Source of the DNA: Candidatus Binatia bacterium
GTDB taxonomy: Bacteria; Desulfobacterota; Binatia; UBA9968; JAJDTQ01
Assembly: GCA_951813575.1 (NCBI GenBank)
Contig: OX638375.1
Span: forward strand, 1-64,000
Length of the DNA: 64,000 bases
Direction of reading: 5' to 3'
Made by a program: the position numbers and the translations under genes. The notes under the pieces are model-generated. The model was not told the origin of the DNA, searched no databases, and worked only from the letters and a program-made list of their open reading frames with translations. Every line of letters starts with the position of its first letter. Within the stretch, counting starts at the first letter, position 1. This document shows positions 21,470 to 30,597 of the stretch, piece by piece.

Positions 21470-21694
21470 ATGGCCGACCCGATCCAGTCCACAACATCCC
21501 GCGACAAGGTGCGCGCCCATCGCGCGCGCCTGCGCCGTCAAGGCCTCCGCCCGATCCAGATATGGGTGCCCGATACGCGTGCGTCCGGCTTCAAGGCGGA
21601 AGCGCGCCGTCAATCACTTGCCGTCGCAGCCAGTGCCCGGGAGCGAGAAGATCAGGGCTTCATCGACGCAATCACCGACAGCGGTAACGAATGA
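21470..21694 (+). CDS. mazE: MazE-like antitoxin (DUF3018 type)
   Basis: 74 residues; the labile partner that neutralises MazF and represses the operon. The N-terminal part with RDKVRAHRARLRRQGLRPIQIWVPDTR matches the DUF3018 antitoxins rather than the AbrB-fold MazE. The acidic C-terminus (EREDQGFIDAITDSGNE) is the likely toxin-binding tail. Its stop overlaps the mazF start (ATGA at 21691-21694). Confidence 0.85.
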   Translation: MADPIQSTTSRDKVRAHRARLRRQGLRPIQIWVPDTRASGFKAEARRQSLAVAASAREREDQGFIDAITDSGNE

Positions 21695-22038
21695 GGCGCG
21701 GTGAGATCTGGGCGGTCTCCGGTGGCGGGGATTACGCGGGCAAGGCACGGCCCGCCGTCATTCTCCAAGATGATAACTTTGACGGTACTGCCTCCATTAC
21801 CATTTGTGCTGTCACGACGGACCCAACCGAGGCGCCGCTTTTCCGGCTCCCGATCGAACCCAACGAGGGAAATGGGTTGCGCTCGTCGTCCCAGCTAATG
21901 GTCGACAAGATCACTACCGTGTCGAAAGAAAGGATCGGCGAGCGGATCGGCAGGCTCGATGACCAGGACATCGTCAGGTTGAACCAGGCCGTGGTCGTTT
22001 TCCTGGGTTTGGCGGTTTCCCCCCGATCTGACCGTTGA
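21691..22038 (+). CDS. mazF: MazF/PemK family mRNA interferase toxin
   Basis: 115 residues; sequence-specific endoribonuclease. Family blocks RRGEIWAVSGGGDYAGKARPAVILQDD, ITICAVTTDP and SSQLMVDKITTVSKERIGERIGRL are intact, with the catalytic Arg in the GKARPAV turn and Thr in the VTTD strand. Translation is coupled to the antitoxin by a 4-base overlap. Only 14 bp separate it from the tRNA methyltransferase gene downstream. Confidence 0.92.
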   Translation: MRRGEIWAVSGGGDYAGKARPAVILQDDNFDGTASITICAVTTDPTEAPLFRLPIEPNEGNGLRSSSQLMVDKITTVSKERIGERIGRLDDQDIVRLNQAVVVFLGLAVSPRSDR

Positions 22039-22052
22039 ACGCCGGTAACGAC

Positions 22053-22970
22053 ATGACAACACCAAGGGGACCCGGGGAGGGCGCCATTCCCACCTCAACC
22101 ACGTTCAACGGCCTCCGCACCACCGGGGAGCCCCTCCGCGAAGGCGACTCGGTCATCTTCTTCGACCGGAAGGACCGGGAGTACCTGAAGACCCTCCGGG
22201 CCGGCGAGACCATCTCCATCCGCGGCGGGACCATCGCGGTGGACGACCTTCTGGGCAAGCCGGACGGCGTCGGCGTGCGGTCTTCGCACAAGGAGCGGTT
22301 CGTGGTGCTGCGTCCCACCCTCGAACGGCTGATCCCGAACCTGCCGCGCAAGGCCCAGGTGATCTATCCCAAGGACCTGGGACTCATCCTGATGTGGGGG
22401 GACGTCTACCCGGGCGCCACGGTGGTGGAGGCCGGCGTCGGCCCGGGGGCGCTCACGCTGGCGCTGCTGCGGGCCGTGGGGCCGGAGGGGCGGGTTATCT
22501 CCTTCGAGCTCCGGGAGGAGCACGCCCGGGCGGCGGAGCGGAACGTCGCCCGCTACTACGGCGTGGCGCCCCAATGGACGCTGGAGGTGGGCGACGTCAC
22601 CGAAGGTCTCCGGGATCTCACCGTCGACCGGATCTTTCTGGACCTTCCGGAGCCCTGGCGGCAGACCGATCTTGCGTGGCGGGCGCTCCGGCCCGGCGGG
22701 GTTTTCATGGGCTACGTGCCCACGGTGCTTCAGGTGAAGGGATTCGTGGATTCGTTGAAGGAGCACGGCGGGTTCGCCTGCGTCGACACCATGGAGACGC
22801 TGGTACGCTACTGGAACGTGAAGGAAATGAGCGTCCGGCCGCGGCACCGGATGGTGGCGCATACGGGTTTCGTCACCACCGCGCGGAGGATCGAGAAAGA
22901 ACCGTCGAGTCCGCCGCAGCCGAATCGGGTAGAGCGGGGAGGGGAGTCGGCCGAGGGCCGGGAGACCTAG
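22053..22970 (+). CDS. tRNA (adenine-N1)-methyltransferase, TrmI-like
   Basis: 305 residues; SAM-dependent enzyme making m1A58 in the T loop. The N-terminal beta domain (VIFFDRKDREYLKTL) precedes the Rossmann core: VVEAGVGPGALTLALLRAVG is the SAM loop, VISFELREEHARAAERN the ribose-binding acid, IFLDLPEPWR motif IV. ATG 22053 is preferred; an upstream TTG overlaps mazF. The last 25 residues are a polar tail without homology to the core. A possible short operon with mazEF. Confidence 0.88.
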   Translation: MTTPRGPGEGAIPTSTTFNGLRTTGEPLREGDSVIFFDRKDREYLKTLRAGETISIRGGTIAVDDLLGKPDGVGVRSSHKERFVVLRPTLERLIPNLPRKAQVIYPKDLGLILMWGDVYPGATVVEAGVGPGALTLALLRAVGPEGRVISFELREEHARAAERNVARYYGVAPQWTLEVGDVTEGLRDLTVDRIFLDLPEPWRQTDLAWRALRPGGVFMGYVPTVLQVKGFVDSLKEHGGFACVDTMETLVRYWNVKEMSVRPRHRMVAHTGFVTTARRIEKEPSSPPQPNRVERGGESAEGRET

Positions 22971-22985
22971 CGGCCTTCGGGGGAA

Positions 22986-23357
22986 TCACTTCTTCTTGCG
23001 GCAGTTTCCGCAGTAGCAGATCTGGGTCTCGGAGTCCTGGATCAGGCCTTCGTCCAGGTTGTGGCAGATTCTCTTGCACTCGAGGCAGATGTAGTAGATG
23101 CCCTCGATGGTCTTGTTGATCTTCTCCCGGTTGAGCACGCGCCCCTTGAGCTTCTCGACGCGGATCCCCAGGAGCTCCTCGTACTGCCTCTTGATCTTCA
23201 ACCGCCCGGCGGCGTCGCCCGGCAAGTCCTGCTCTTCGACCTCGTCCTTGTTGGCGTCGTTGCCCGCGCCTTTCGACCGTGCCTTGAGCGTTGTGTTGCG
23301 AGCGGCTTTCCCGGCTCTGGGCTCGGGTCTTCCCTTGTTTTCTTTGGCTGGAATCAT
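22986..23357 (-). CDS. Zinc-ribbon protein of unknown function
   Basis: 123 residues from ATG 23357. The first half is basic and disordered (NKGRPEPRAGKAARNTTLK), then a charged helix, and the end has CLECKRICHNLDEG and CYCGNCRKKK, together a four- to five-Cys metal site. The C-terminal Lys run fits nucleic-acid binding. I do not recognise a named family. It converges on the TrmI-like gene (15-bp gap) and follows the membrane-protein gene at 23456 on the same strand. Confidence 0.7.
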   Translation of the reverse strand: MIPAKENKGRPEPRAGKAARNTTLKARSKGAGNDANKDEVEEQDLPGDAAGRLKIKRQYEELLGIRVEKLKGRVLNREKINKTIEGIYYICLECKRICHNLDEGLIQDSETQICYCGNCRKKK

Positions 23358-23455
23358 GCGGTAGTGCCCATGAGCAATAACGGGTAGCCGTTTTCTTGTC
23401 AAACGGGACGGGTCCGCGGGACCGTATCGGACGGCCCCCTCGGGGGTGTCTGTCG

Positions 23456-23920
23456 CTACAGGGAGAGCCCGGACAGGACCGTGGCCGCCAGGAACACAAG
23501 CATGATGACCGACGACCGGTCCAGCTTGCGCAGGACCGCGTCGGCGCCCTCGGGCGGCACGCCGTCGGGGGATTCGTGGAGCCTGACGAAGCGATGGGCG
23601 ATGCCCATGCACTGCCAGGTGCCCAGCATGATGACGAAGAACGCCAGCAGGAGCTTGACGGCCAGTGCGGTGCCGAACTCCTGGGAGTAGGCAGCGCCGT
23701 GCAGCGCCTTGAGATCCGTGATCCGGGAGGCGCCGGTGAGCGTCAGTATGCCCAGCAGCCCGATCTGCACCGGGTTGTAGACCCGAAGCACCCGCACCAG
23801 CAACTCCGTCCGGCTTTCCCCCGAGGAAGCCTCCCTCAACGCGGGCAGCAGAATGCGCCACAGGGCGACCACGAGGCCGATATGGAGGGTCAGGGAGATT
23901 ATGTGGAAGTCGGCGGCCAA
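23456..23920 (-). CDS. Four-helix membrane protein (possibly CopD-like)
   Basis: 154 residues from a TTG at 23920, chosen because membrane-protein character begins there (AADFHIISLTLHIGLVVALW) just after the upstream gene ends. Four helices: residues about 5-25, 50-68, 83-105 and 130-150. The conserved-looking His residues near helix 1 and in helix 3 and TWQCMGIAHR resemble the CopD/DUF2269-type membrane proteins, but the match is loose. It is probably co-transcribed with the ferredoxin fusion gene, 17 bp away. Confidence 0.6.
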   Translation of the reverse strand: MAADFHIISLTLHIGLVVALWRILLPALREASSGESRTELLVRVLRVYNPVQIGLLGILTLTGASRITDLKALHGAAYSQEFGTALAVKLLLAFFVIMLGTWQCMGIAHRFVRLHESPDGVPPEGADAVLRKLDRSSVIMLVFLAATVLSGLSL

Positions 23921-23937
23921 CTTGGCGGAGGGCGGAC

Positions 23938-24825
<888 letters not shown>

Positions 24826-24966
24826 TCATGTCGTGTCTGGCCGGGCCGCATCGCCTGATCCCGGCGGCGCGACCCGTCTCTTTCAGATAACAGCGGGCAG
24901 GGTGTCCGTCAAGTTTCCGGCTGCGCTCAACCCTTTGACAGGGCACCGGATCGGGTCGCCGAACTT

Positions 24967-27189
24967 CTACCCACGCTTGGCCCGGAGGGCCTCGTAGACC
25001 TTCTCCGCGGTGACGGGCAGGGTGGTGACCCGCACGCCCACGGCGTCGTGCACCGCGTTGGCCACCGCCGCGGCCGTGGGAATGACGGCGGTCTCGCCGA
25101 TGCTCATGCTGCCGTAGGGGCCGCTCCCCACCGGCGCTTCGGTGACCTCGGTGCGCAGCCGCGGAATGTCCTTGATGTTGGGCAGCTTGTAGTCCCCGAG
25201 GTTGGCCGTCACCACCCGGCCGGCGTCGGTGACGACGTCCTCGCAGCGGGCGTAGCCCAGGCCCATGACCACCGCGCCGTCGATCTGGCCCTGGTGGCCC
25301 AAGGGGTTCAGCACCGTGCCGGTGTTGTGCGCGGTGGTGAGCCGGCGCACGGCGAACTGGCCGGTCTCCGGATCCACTTCCACCTCCGCCACCTGGGCCA
25401 CCATGGAGGTCTCGGGACCGTCCGTGGGGTTGGCGTAATGGCCGGTCACGGTCACCGGGCCTCCCGCCGCTTCCACCAGCTCGGCGAAGGTCATGCGTCT
25501 TTCGGAGCGCAGATGGGTGATGCCGCCGCTCACGATCGCCAACTCGCCGGCGGCAACGCCCATGCGCTCGGCGGCGACGGCCAGCAGCGCCGCGCGTGCC
25601 TTGTCCGCGGCATCGAAGGCCGTGTTGCCGTGAACGCGGGTGCTGCTGCTTCCCCGCACCCCGGTGTCCTTGACCACGCGGGTGGTGTCCACGGTTTCGA
25701 AGCGCACGTCCTCCAGCGGTAGATCCAGCTCCTGGGCAACCACCTGCTGCATCATCGTGTAGGCGCCGGGGCCGACGTCCACCAGCGACGCTCCCAAGGT
25801 CGCGGTGCCGTCGGCTTCCACTCGCAGGTCGACGTAGGACTCGCCGCCCTTGGACATCCAATGGCCCAGGGCGATGCCGCGCCCGACGTTTTCTTCCTTG
25901 GGCGCATGGAATCCCGAGGTACGGATGGCGCTGTCCAGGGTCTCGTCCGGCTGGATGTGGCCCACGGGTATACCGGTGGGATCCAGGTCGCCGTCGTGCA
26001 CGAAGTTGATGCGGCGCAGCTCCGTGGGGTCCATGCCCAGCCGCCGCGCCACCAGGTCGAGCTGGCTCTCATTGGCGAAGAACCCCTGGGGGTGGCCCGG
26101 GGCGCGCATGTAGCCGCACGGCACCTTGTTGGTGTAGACGTAGCTCTCTTCCAGCAGGAAGTGGGCGATCTTGTACGGGCCTCCGGAGCTGTGCGCGCCC
26201 ACCAGGTAGCCTTGGGGACGGTACGAGCCGTAGGCGCCGCTGTCGAACAGCAGGTGCATGTGCTGGGCGACGATGAGGCCGTTTTCCTTGACGCCGGTCC
26301 TGATGGTGGTGACGGAGGCGTGACGCGGGTTTCCCGAGATCAGCTCCTCGGTGTACTCCATCAGGTACTTCACCGGCCGCCCGGTGCGTCTGGAAAGCGC
26401 GTAGCAGACGGCGATGTCGTTGGCGTCGCCCTTGCCGCCGAAGTCTCCGCCGATGTAGCCGGGATGGGCGACCACCTTGTCAGCGGGAATGCCCAACGCG
26501 CCGGCCATGTGGTCCCGCAGGGCGAACAGGCTCTTGGTGGAGGCCCAAACTTCGGCGCCCTCGCCCCTGGCTTCCACGATGCAGCAGTGGGGTTCGATGT
26601 AGCCGTGGTGCTGCATCGGCGTCGCGAAGGTGTTCTCCACCACCAGATCAGCCTCCGCGAACGCCGCCCCGACGTCACCTTGGCCCCATTCGAGGTGGAC
26701 GAACACGTTGCTGGGCGCCTGCATGGGGTGGAGCAGGCCGGGGTAGGTCGCCACCTCCGGATGGATCAACGGGGCCGACGGTCCGGCCGCCTCCACCGGG
26801 TCCACCACCGCCTCCATCTCCTCGTACTCCACCTCGATGAGGGATGCCGCCGCGGCCGCGGCGGCCTCGCTGTCGGCGGCCACCGCCGCCACCTTCTCGC
26901 CGATGTAGCGCACCACCCCCTCCGCCAGGAGCGGCATGTCGACGATCTTCTTGCCGATGCGAGCCCCCGGGAGGTCGGTTCCGGTCAGGACGGCCCGTAC
27001 GCCGGGCACGGCCAGGGCCTTGCCGGCGTCGACGGCCTTGATGCGTCCGTGGGCGATGGGGCTCCGGAGCACCTTGCACCAGAGCATGCCGGGCACCGCC
27101 ATGTCCGCCGCGTAGCGGGCCCGTCCGGAGACCTTGTCCTCGCCCTCGCCGCGCGTCGCCGGAATTCCCACGATCCTGTTTACCGCCAT
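24967..27189 (-). CDS. Molybdopterin-binding large subunit of a xanthine dehydrogenase-family hydroxylase
   Basis: 740 residues, full length for this family. The first domain (EDKVSGRARYAADMAVPGMLWCKVLRSP, in consecutive blocks) is Ald_Xan_dh_C; the second holds the molybdenum cofactor sites (GYIGGDFGGKGDAND, GYMRAPGHPQGFFA, GVRGSSSTRVHGNTAFDAA and the C-terminal GIGE-equivalent MSIGETAVIPTAAAVANAV with the catalytic Glu). The active-site loop GYMRAPGHPQ is neither AYxCSFR of form I CO dehydrogenase nor AYRGAGR of form II, so the substrate is probably organic (hydroxylation), not CO. It lacks adjacent M and S subunits; those at 12.5-14.4 kb are the likely partners. Cotranscribed with the threonyl editing gene 23 bp upstream. 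Confidence 0.9.
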   Translation of the reverse strand: MAVNRIVGIPATRGEGEDKVSGRARYAADMAVPGMLWCKVLRSPIAHGRIKAVDAGKALAVPGVRAVLTGTDLPGARIGKKIVDMPLLAEGVVRYIGEKVAAVAADSEAAAAAAASLIEVEYEEMEAVVDPVEAAGPSAPLIHPEVATYPGLLHPMQAPSNVFVHLEWGQGDVGAAFAEADLVVENTFATPMQHHGYIEPHCCIVEARGEGAEVWASTKSLFALRDHMAGALGIPADKVVAHPGYIGGDFGGKGDANDIAVCYALSRRTGRPVKYLMEYTEELISGNPRHASVTTIRTGVKENGLIVAQHMHLLFDSGAYGSYRPQGYLVGAHSSGGPYKIAHFLLEESYVYTNKVPCGYMRAPGHPQGFFANESQLDLVARRLGMDPTELRRINFVHDGDLDPTGIPVGHIQPDETLDSAIRTSGFHAPKEENVGRGIALGHWMSKGGESYVDLRVEADGTATLGASLVDVGPGAYTMMQQVVAQELDLPLEDVRFETVDTTRVVKDTGVRGSSSTRVHGNTAFDAADKARAALLAVAAERMGVAAGELAIVSGGITHLRSERRMTFAELVEAAGGPVTVTGHYANPTDGPETSMVAQVAEVEVDPETGQFAVRRLTTAHNTGTVLNPLGHQGQIDGAVVMGLGYARCEDVVTDAGRVVTANLGDYKLPNIKDIPRLRTEVTEAPVGSGPYGSMSIGETAVIPTAAAVANAVHDAVGVRVTTLPVTAEKVYEALRAKRG

Positions 27190-27212
27190 GGTTTCACCTC
27201 GTTGTCAGGACA

Positions 27213-27623
27213 CTAGATTTCCTTCCAGACCTTGGCCAGGCTGTCGCCGTGCACGCTGATGTCCCACTCGCAGAAGTAGCCGAAAGGGGTCGTCCAGACT
27301 TGGTACCCCGAGTGACGCAAGCGCCGCGCCACTTCCTCGAGCAACCGTTGGGCGCCGTCGGGAGCGGCGGCGTCGCCGCCGAGATGGGCAAAGGAATGGA
27401 GCACGACGTTGGTCATCCGCTTTTTCCCGGCCAGCCACTTGATGTGCTTCAGCGCCTGTCGGAGCACGGAGGCGTTGTCCTGGTCGGCGTTCTCGACCTC
27501 CACGAACACCACCACGGCCTCGGTGACGGCGGTGGTTTCACGGGGTGGGTCGGGAGCCTCGGCAAGGGCCTTCACATGGGGCTTCCAGCGGAAGCTCTTG
27601 GCCAGGAACGTGAGCGATTTCAT
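27213..27623 (-). CDS. Free-standing threonyl-tRNA synthetase editing-domain protein
   Basis: 136 residues matching the archaeal-type ThrRS N-terminal editing domain (DTD-like fold): AVVVFVEVENAD, VVLHSFAHLGGDAAAPDGAQRLL and the C-terminal WTTPFGYFCEWDISVHGDSLAKVWKEI, where His and the GYF...H region line the editing pocket. In archaea this domain removes serine misattached to tRNA-Thr; here it is a separate protein, so either a trans-editing factor or a relative of other function. Located immediately upstream of the molybdopterin subunit in the same direction, an unexpected neighbour. Confidence 0.8.
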   Translation of the reverse strand: MKSLTFLAKSFRWKPHVKALAEAPDPPRETTAVTEAVVVFVEVENADQDNASVLRQALKHIKWLAGKKRMTNVVLHSFAHLGGDAAAPDGAQRLLEEVARRLRHSGYQVWTTPFGYFCEWDISVHGDSLAKVWKEI

Positions 27624-27695
27624 CCTGCACCCGTGGGCGACGATGGCTATGGATTCAAATGGGTCGGCCGGGCAAAGTCAAGCCCGGGAGGGTTC

Positions 27696-27889
27696 TTGAC
27701 AGCGAAAGTAGGCTCTGGTAGGCGTCCTACAGCCGAACGGGCAGTGCGGGTCGACCGGTGTTCCACCGGCCCCGCAACGCAAGCGAGATGATTGGCTAAA
27801 CAATATCCGGGACGAACCAGCCGCCGCTTGGCGAGTGCTTTACAGGCACCGGGCAAGAGGGCGCGCTGGTTTTTTGTTTGGAGGACTTG
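27696..27889 (+). promoter_or_regulatory. Structured 5' leader with terminator-like stem (candidate riboswitch or attenuator)
   Basis: TTGACA at 27696 could be a -35 box, though the -10 is poor. Then come hairpin 1 (27715-27732, CTG-TAGG/CCTA-CAG with a bulged G), and hairpin 2 (TGCGGG 27745-27750 with CCCGCA 27771-27776, inside it CCGGTG-TTC-CACCGG). A multibranch element follows, closed by AACCAGC (27815-27821) and GCTGGTT (27865-27871) with two small hairpins inside, ending in a run of six T at 27870-27875. The gene's GGAGG (27880) and ATG (27890) follow at once, the usual layout of a transcriptional attenuator. A cobalamin riboswitch was considered, but only CCCGCAAC resembles it. Confidence 0.45.
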
Positions 27890-28591
27890 ATGAAGACTTT
27901 GGGTCTGATCTCGCCCAATCTGGATGATCCGACCATTCAGGAGTACTACCGCATCCTGCCGGAGGGGGTCGAAATCAAGGGCCGGCCTCTCCATGTCACC
28001 ACGTTCACGGACGAGACCTTCGCGAGGGTGGAGGAGGACTTCGCCGACGTCGTCCGTGACCTCACCAGGGACCCCCTGGACTTCCTCATGATTACGGGCG
28101 AACTGTTCCTCTCCTACCGCGGTCCGGGATCGGACCGGCTGGTGCTGGACGCCGTGCGGGAGATCACCCCGGTCAAGGCCTCGACGGTGCTGACCGCGGT
28201 GGTGCTCGCGCTGAAGTCCCTGGACATGTACCGCGTGGTCATGGCTTCGCCGTTTCCCCACGATCAGGACGAGAACCTCATCCGGTTCCTCGAACACTAC
28301 AACATCGAGGTGGCCGCCAACCGAGGCCTGGGCTACGACAACACCCAGGAGATCTGGGAGCTCCCGCCCGAGACCGGCTACGATCTCGCCGCCGCCGTCC
28401 TCGAAGAGTGTCCCAACGTGGACGGCATCTACATGCCGTGCAACAAGTGGCGGGTGTCTTCCGTCATCGAGCGGCTGGAGGCCGATCTGGGCAAGCCCGT
28501 CATCACCAACACCCAGGCGTGGATCTGGGATGCCCTGACGGGACTCGGGCTGAAACCGTCCTTGCCCGGATACGGCAAGCTGCTCGGGTAG
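27890..28591 (+). CDS. Arylmalonate decarboxylase/maleate isomerase-like protein (Asp/Glu racemase superfamily), one-Cys type
   Basis: 233 residues from ATG 27890 with GGAGG 5 bases upstream. The two-lobed fold of the Asp/Glu racemase superfamily normally uses two Cys. Here the first position is Gly70 (MITGELFLSYRG) and the second Cys184 is kept (YMPCNKWR), the same Gly/Cys arrangement as arylmalonate decarboxylase (Gly74, Cys188). So a decarboxylase or isomerase acting on a malonate-like acid is more likely than a racemase. The gene is monocistronic, behind a structured leader, and convergent with the DMT transporter at 28621. Substrate unknown. Confidence 0.8.
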   Translation: MKTLGLISPNLDDPTIQEYYRILPEGVEIKGRPLHVTTFTDETFARVEEDFADVVRDLTRDPLDFLMITGELFLSYRGPGSDRLVLDAVREITPVKASTVLTAVVLALKSLDMYRVVMASPFPHDQDENLIRFLEHYNIEVAANRGLGYDNTQEIWELPPETGYDLAAAVLEECPNVDGIYMPCNKWRVSSVIERLEADLGKPVITNTQAWIWDALTGLGLKPSLPGYGKLLG

Positions 28592-28620
28592 GCCGCGCCG
28601 CCATACCGCTCACCCGCGCC

Positions 28621-29493
28621 TCAGAACGCGGTGAGCACGACCCCGCCCAGACAGATGGCCGCCGCCCCCACCAGGACCTTGAGCGTCACCCGCTCGAAGG
28701 AGCGCAGGAAGACCGTGCTCAGGATCACGGTGAAGAGCGGCGTGGTGGAGATGAGCGGCGACACCAGCACCACGTTTCCCATCTCCAGCGCGGTCATGTT
28801 GAGGGACACGGCGACGCTGTTGAGCAGCCCCGACGCGCCGAACCAGCCCACCGTCTCCCGCCGGAAGACCAGCTCCCGGTATTTCCCCGTCGCCAGCAGA
28901 TAGAGCACCAGGGCCACGAAGGCCGCCCCCTGCACCACGCAGATGGCCAGCGGCACCGAGTCGACCATGCTGTAGCCGAGCTTGCGCATGGGGCTCGAGA
29001 AGCCGCCCAGAAACGCCGCCAGAACGGGCAGGAGCAGGTAGATGGGCTGGTACGGGGTGTTCGCCTCGGAATCCCTGATTCCCAGCAGGGTCGCGCCGAC
29101 GATGATGAGCAGGGTGCCGGTGGCGATGGCCACGGTCACGGTCTCCCCCAGCCACAACACCGCCACCACGCCGGCGAAGAGCGGCGTCGTGTTGCGCAGC
29201 GGCGAGGCCCGGGAGATGCCGACCTTGTTGGCGGAGATGAACAGCAGGATCTGGGTGCAGAAGGGCGACAGCACGCCGGCGCCGGTGAACAGCAGCAGCC
29301 CGCCCGGCAGCGCGTTGTCCCAGGAGGCCAGCGGCCCCAGCACCAGCAGCAGGATGACGGTGGAGGTGAAGAGGGAGAAGGAGATGGCGCCCGTGGGCGT
29401 GCCGTGGTTCAGGCCCAGGCGGGAGCAGATCTGGCCGGAGGAGAAGCACAGGGCGGCTCCCAGGGCCAGCAGCGGGATGTAGAAGTTGTCCAC
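28621..29493 (-). CDS. EamA/DMT family transporter
   Basis: 290 residues with ten membrane helices in two EamA repeats, each about 140 residues. The first starts FYIPLLALGAALCFSSGQI and has the RASPLRNTTPLFAGVVAVLWLGE block; the second has VSPLISTTPLFTVILSTVFLR. These Pro-containing helices are the family hallmark. Probable exporter of a small metabolite in the inner membrane. It lies between two arylmalonate-decarboxylase-like genes on the other strand, so it may move a related acid. Its upstream region contains a MITE relic. Confidence 0.85.
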   Translation of the reverse strand: MDNFYIPLLALGAALCFSSGQICSRLGLNHGTPTGAISFSLFTSTVILLLVLGPLASWDNALPGGLLLFTGAGVLSPFCTQILLFISANKVGISRASPLRNTTPLFAGVVAVLWLGETVTVAIATGTLLIIVGATLLGIRDSEANTPYQPIYLLLPVLAAFLGGFSSPMRKLGYSMVDSVPLAICVVQGAAFVALVLYLLATGKYRELVFRRETVGWFGASGLLNSVAVSLNMTALEMGNVVLVSPLISTTPLFTVILSTVFLRSFERVTLKVLVGAAAICLGGVVLTAF

Positions 29494-29541
29494 GGGTCAG
29501 ATCGGATTGCCCGGGCGGGTGACGGTGATGCGTTCCATGGA

Positions 29542-29586
29542 TACGCTGACGAATATGCGCAGGAATTCCCGCCGTCGGCAAGGCGC
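29542..29586 (+). repeat. Decayed relic of the adjacent MITE family
   Basis: About 35 of 45 bases match the inner part of the left end of the element at 29661 (shared ATGCGCAGGA, GTCGGCAAGGCGC at the same spacing). No terminal repeat remains, so it is an older fragment of the same family. Confidence 0.55.
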
Positions 29587-29660
29587 CGCGGTCATGGGCC
29601 GTTTCAGGCCCCGCGCAGGGGCCGGGACGGCCGCGGAGTTGAAAAACCACGGAGCTTCGG

Positions 29661-29825
29661 CTAGTGTCGTGCCCCACGTAAATGTTGACAAAGATGCGCA
29701 GGATTTTTCGTTGTCGGCAAGGCGCGATGACGAGCAGTGGCGGTTACCACGCGAGGAAGAGCAACGCAGCCGACGACGAAAAAGACCAGCAGATTTGTCA
29801 ACATTTACGTGGGACACGACACTAG
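29661..29825. mobile_element. Non-autonomous miniature inverted-repeat element (MITE)
   Basis: 165 bp bounded by 32-base terminal inverted repeats (29661-29692 and 29794-29825) that agree at 31 of 32 bases, beginning CTAGTGTCGTG and ending TGTTGACAAA. Weaker similarity continues inward for another 25 or so bases. Both ends finish in CTAG, which may be the target site. There is no transposase inside. It sits 40 bp upstream of the start of the second arylmalonate-decarboxylase-like gene and could influence its expression. The rest of the 372-bp gap contains only the relic and a GC-rich hairpin. Confidence 0.85.
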
Positions 29826-29865
29826 CGTCCGAGAGATCCAATCTCCCACCAAGAAGGAGTCGTGA

Positions 29866-30591
29866 ATGGCATATACGAGCTGGCGCGGTACCATCGGCGT
29901 GGTCAAGCCGACCATGAGGCCCGGGTCCCTGGAGGAGTTCATCCGCATGATGCCCGAGGGCATCGGCATCATACCGCTCTTCATCGGCTTCCAGCGCGGC
30001 ACCGCGGACGAGTTCCAGCAGGCCATGAAGGCCTACGAGGTGCGGGTGGCCGAGCTTGCCGGCTACGGCGTCGACCTGATCCACCCCGAAGGCGCGCCGC
30101 CGTTCATGTTCCAGGGAGTCAAGGGCGAGCGCCGCACCATCCGCGCCTGGGAGCGCAAGTACAAGGTCCCCATGGTCACCGCCGGCCAGACCCAGATCGA
30201 AGCCCTGAAGGCGCTCAAGGCCAGGAAGATCCTCGGCGTCACCTACTTCACCGGCAAGATCAACGACACCTTCGCGAAGTATTTCGTGGAGGCGGGGTTC
30301 GAGGTGTTGGCCATGGAGGGCATCCCGGTGGAGTTCGAGGAAGTGGGGAAGCTCGCCGGGCAGGAAGTCTACGCCCATATCCGCAACGCGTTTCTCAAAC
30401 ACAAGGGTGCCGACGCCATCTACATGCTGGGCTCCGGCTGGCGTACGCTGGACATCATCGAGCTGCTGGAACAGGACCTGCAGGTGCCGGTGGTGCACCC
30501 CGTTCCTGCCCGGGTGTGGGCCATCCAGAAGCGGCTTCACGTCAACGAGTCGGTGATGGGGTACGGCCGGCTCTTGGAGGAAATGGTGTAG
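29866..30591 (+). CDS. Arylmalonate decarboxylase-like protein lacking all cysteines
   Basis: 241 residues; ATG 29866 follows AAGGAG. The superfamily fold is recognisable (VDLIHPEGAPPF, VPMVTAGQTQIEALKALKARKI, FEVLAMEGI, GADAIYMLGSGWRTLDIIELLE), and it aligns closely with the gene at 49568. The first catalytic Cys is replaced near Gly76 and the second by Gly189-Ser190 in MLGSGWR. The whole protein has no Cys. Thus neither racemase nor arylmalonate decarboxylase chemistry by thiolate is possible; a different mechanism or a binding role is inferred. It is followed by the TRAP transporter genes on the other strand. Confidence 0.78.
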   Translation: MAYTSWRGTIGVVKPTMRPGSLEEFIRMMPEGIGIIPLFIGFQRGTADEFQQAMKAYEVRVAELAGYGVDLIHPEGAPPFMFQGVKGERRTIRAWERKYKVPMVTAGQTQIEALKALKARKILGVTYFTGKINDTFAKYFVEAGFEVLAMEGIPVEFEEVGKLAGQEVYAHIRNAFLKHKGADAIYMLGSGWRTLDIIELLEQDLQVPVVHPVPARVWAIQKRLHVNESVMGYGRLLEEMV

Positions 30592-30597
30592 GCCGTC

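Noticed and set aside
24967..27189. Aerobic carbon monoxide dehydrogenase large subunit
   Set aside because: The diagnostic active-site loop is GYMRAPGHPQ, not AYxCSFR or AYRGAGR.
27740..27790. Cobalamin riboswitch in the leader of the 27890 gene
   Set aside because: Only the CCCGCAAC stretch is similar; the GGTGnAAnTCC form of the P4 loop and the B12 box are missing. Kept as an unassigned structured leader.
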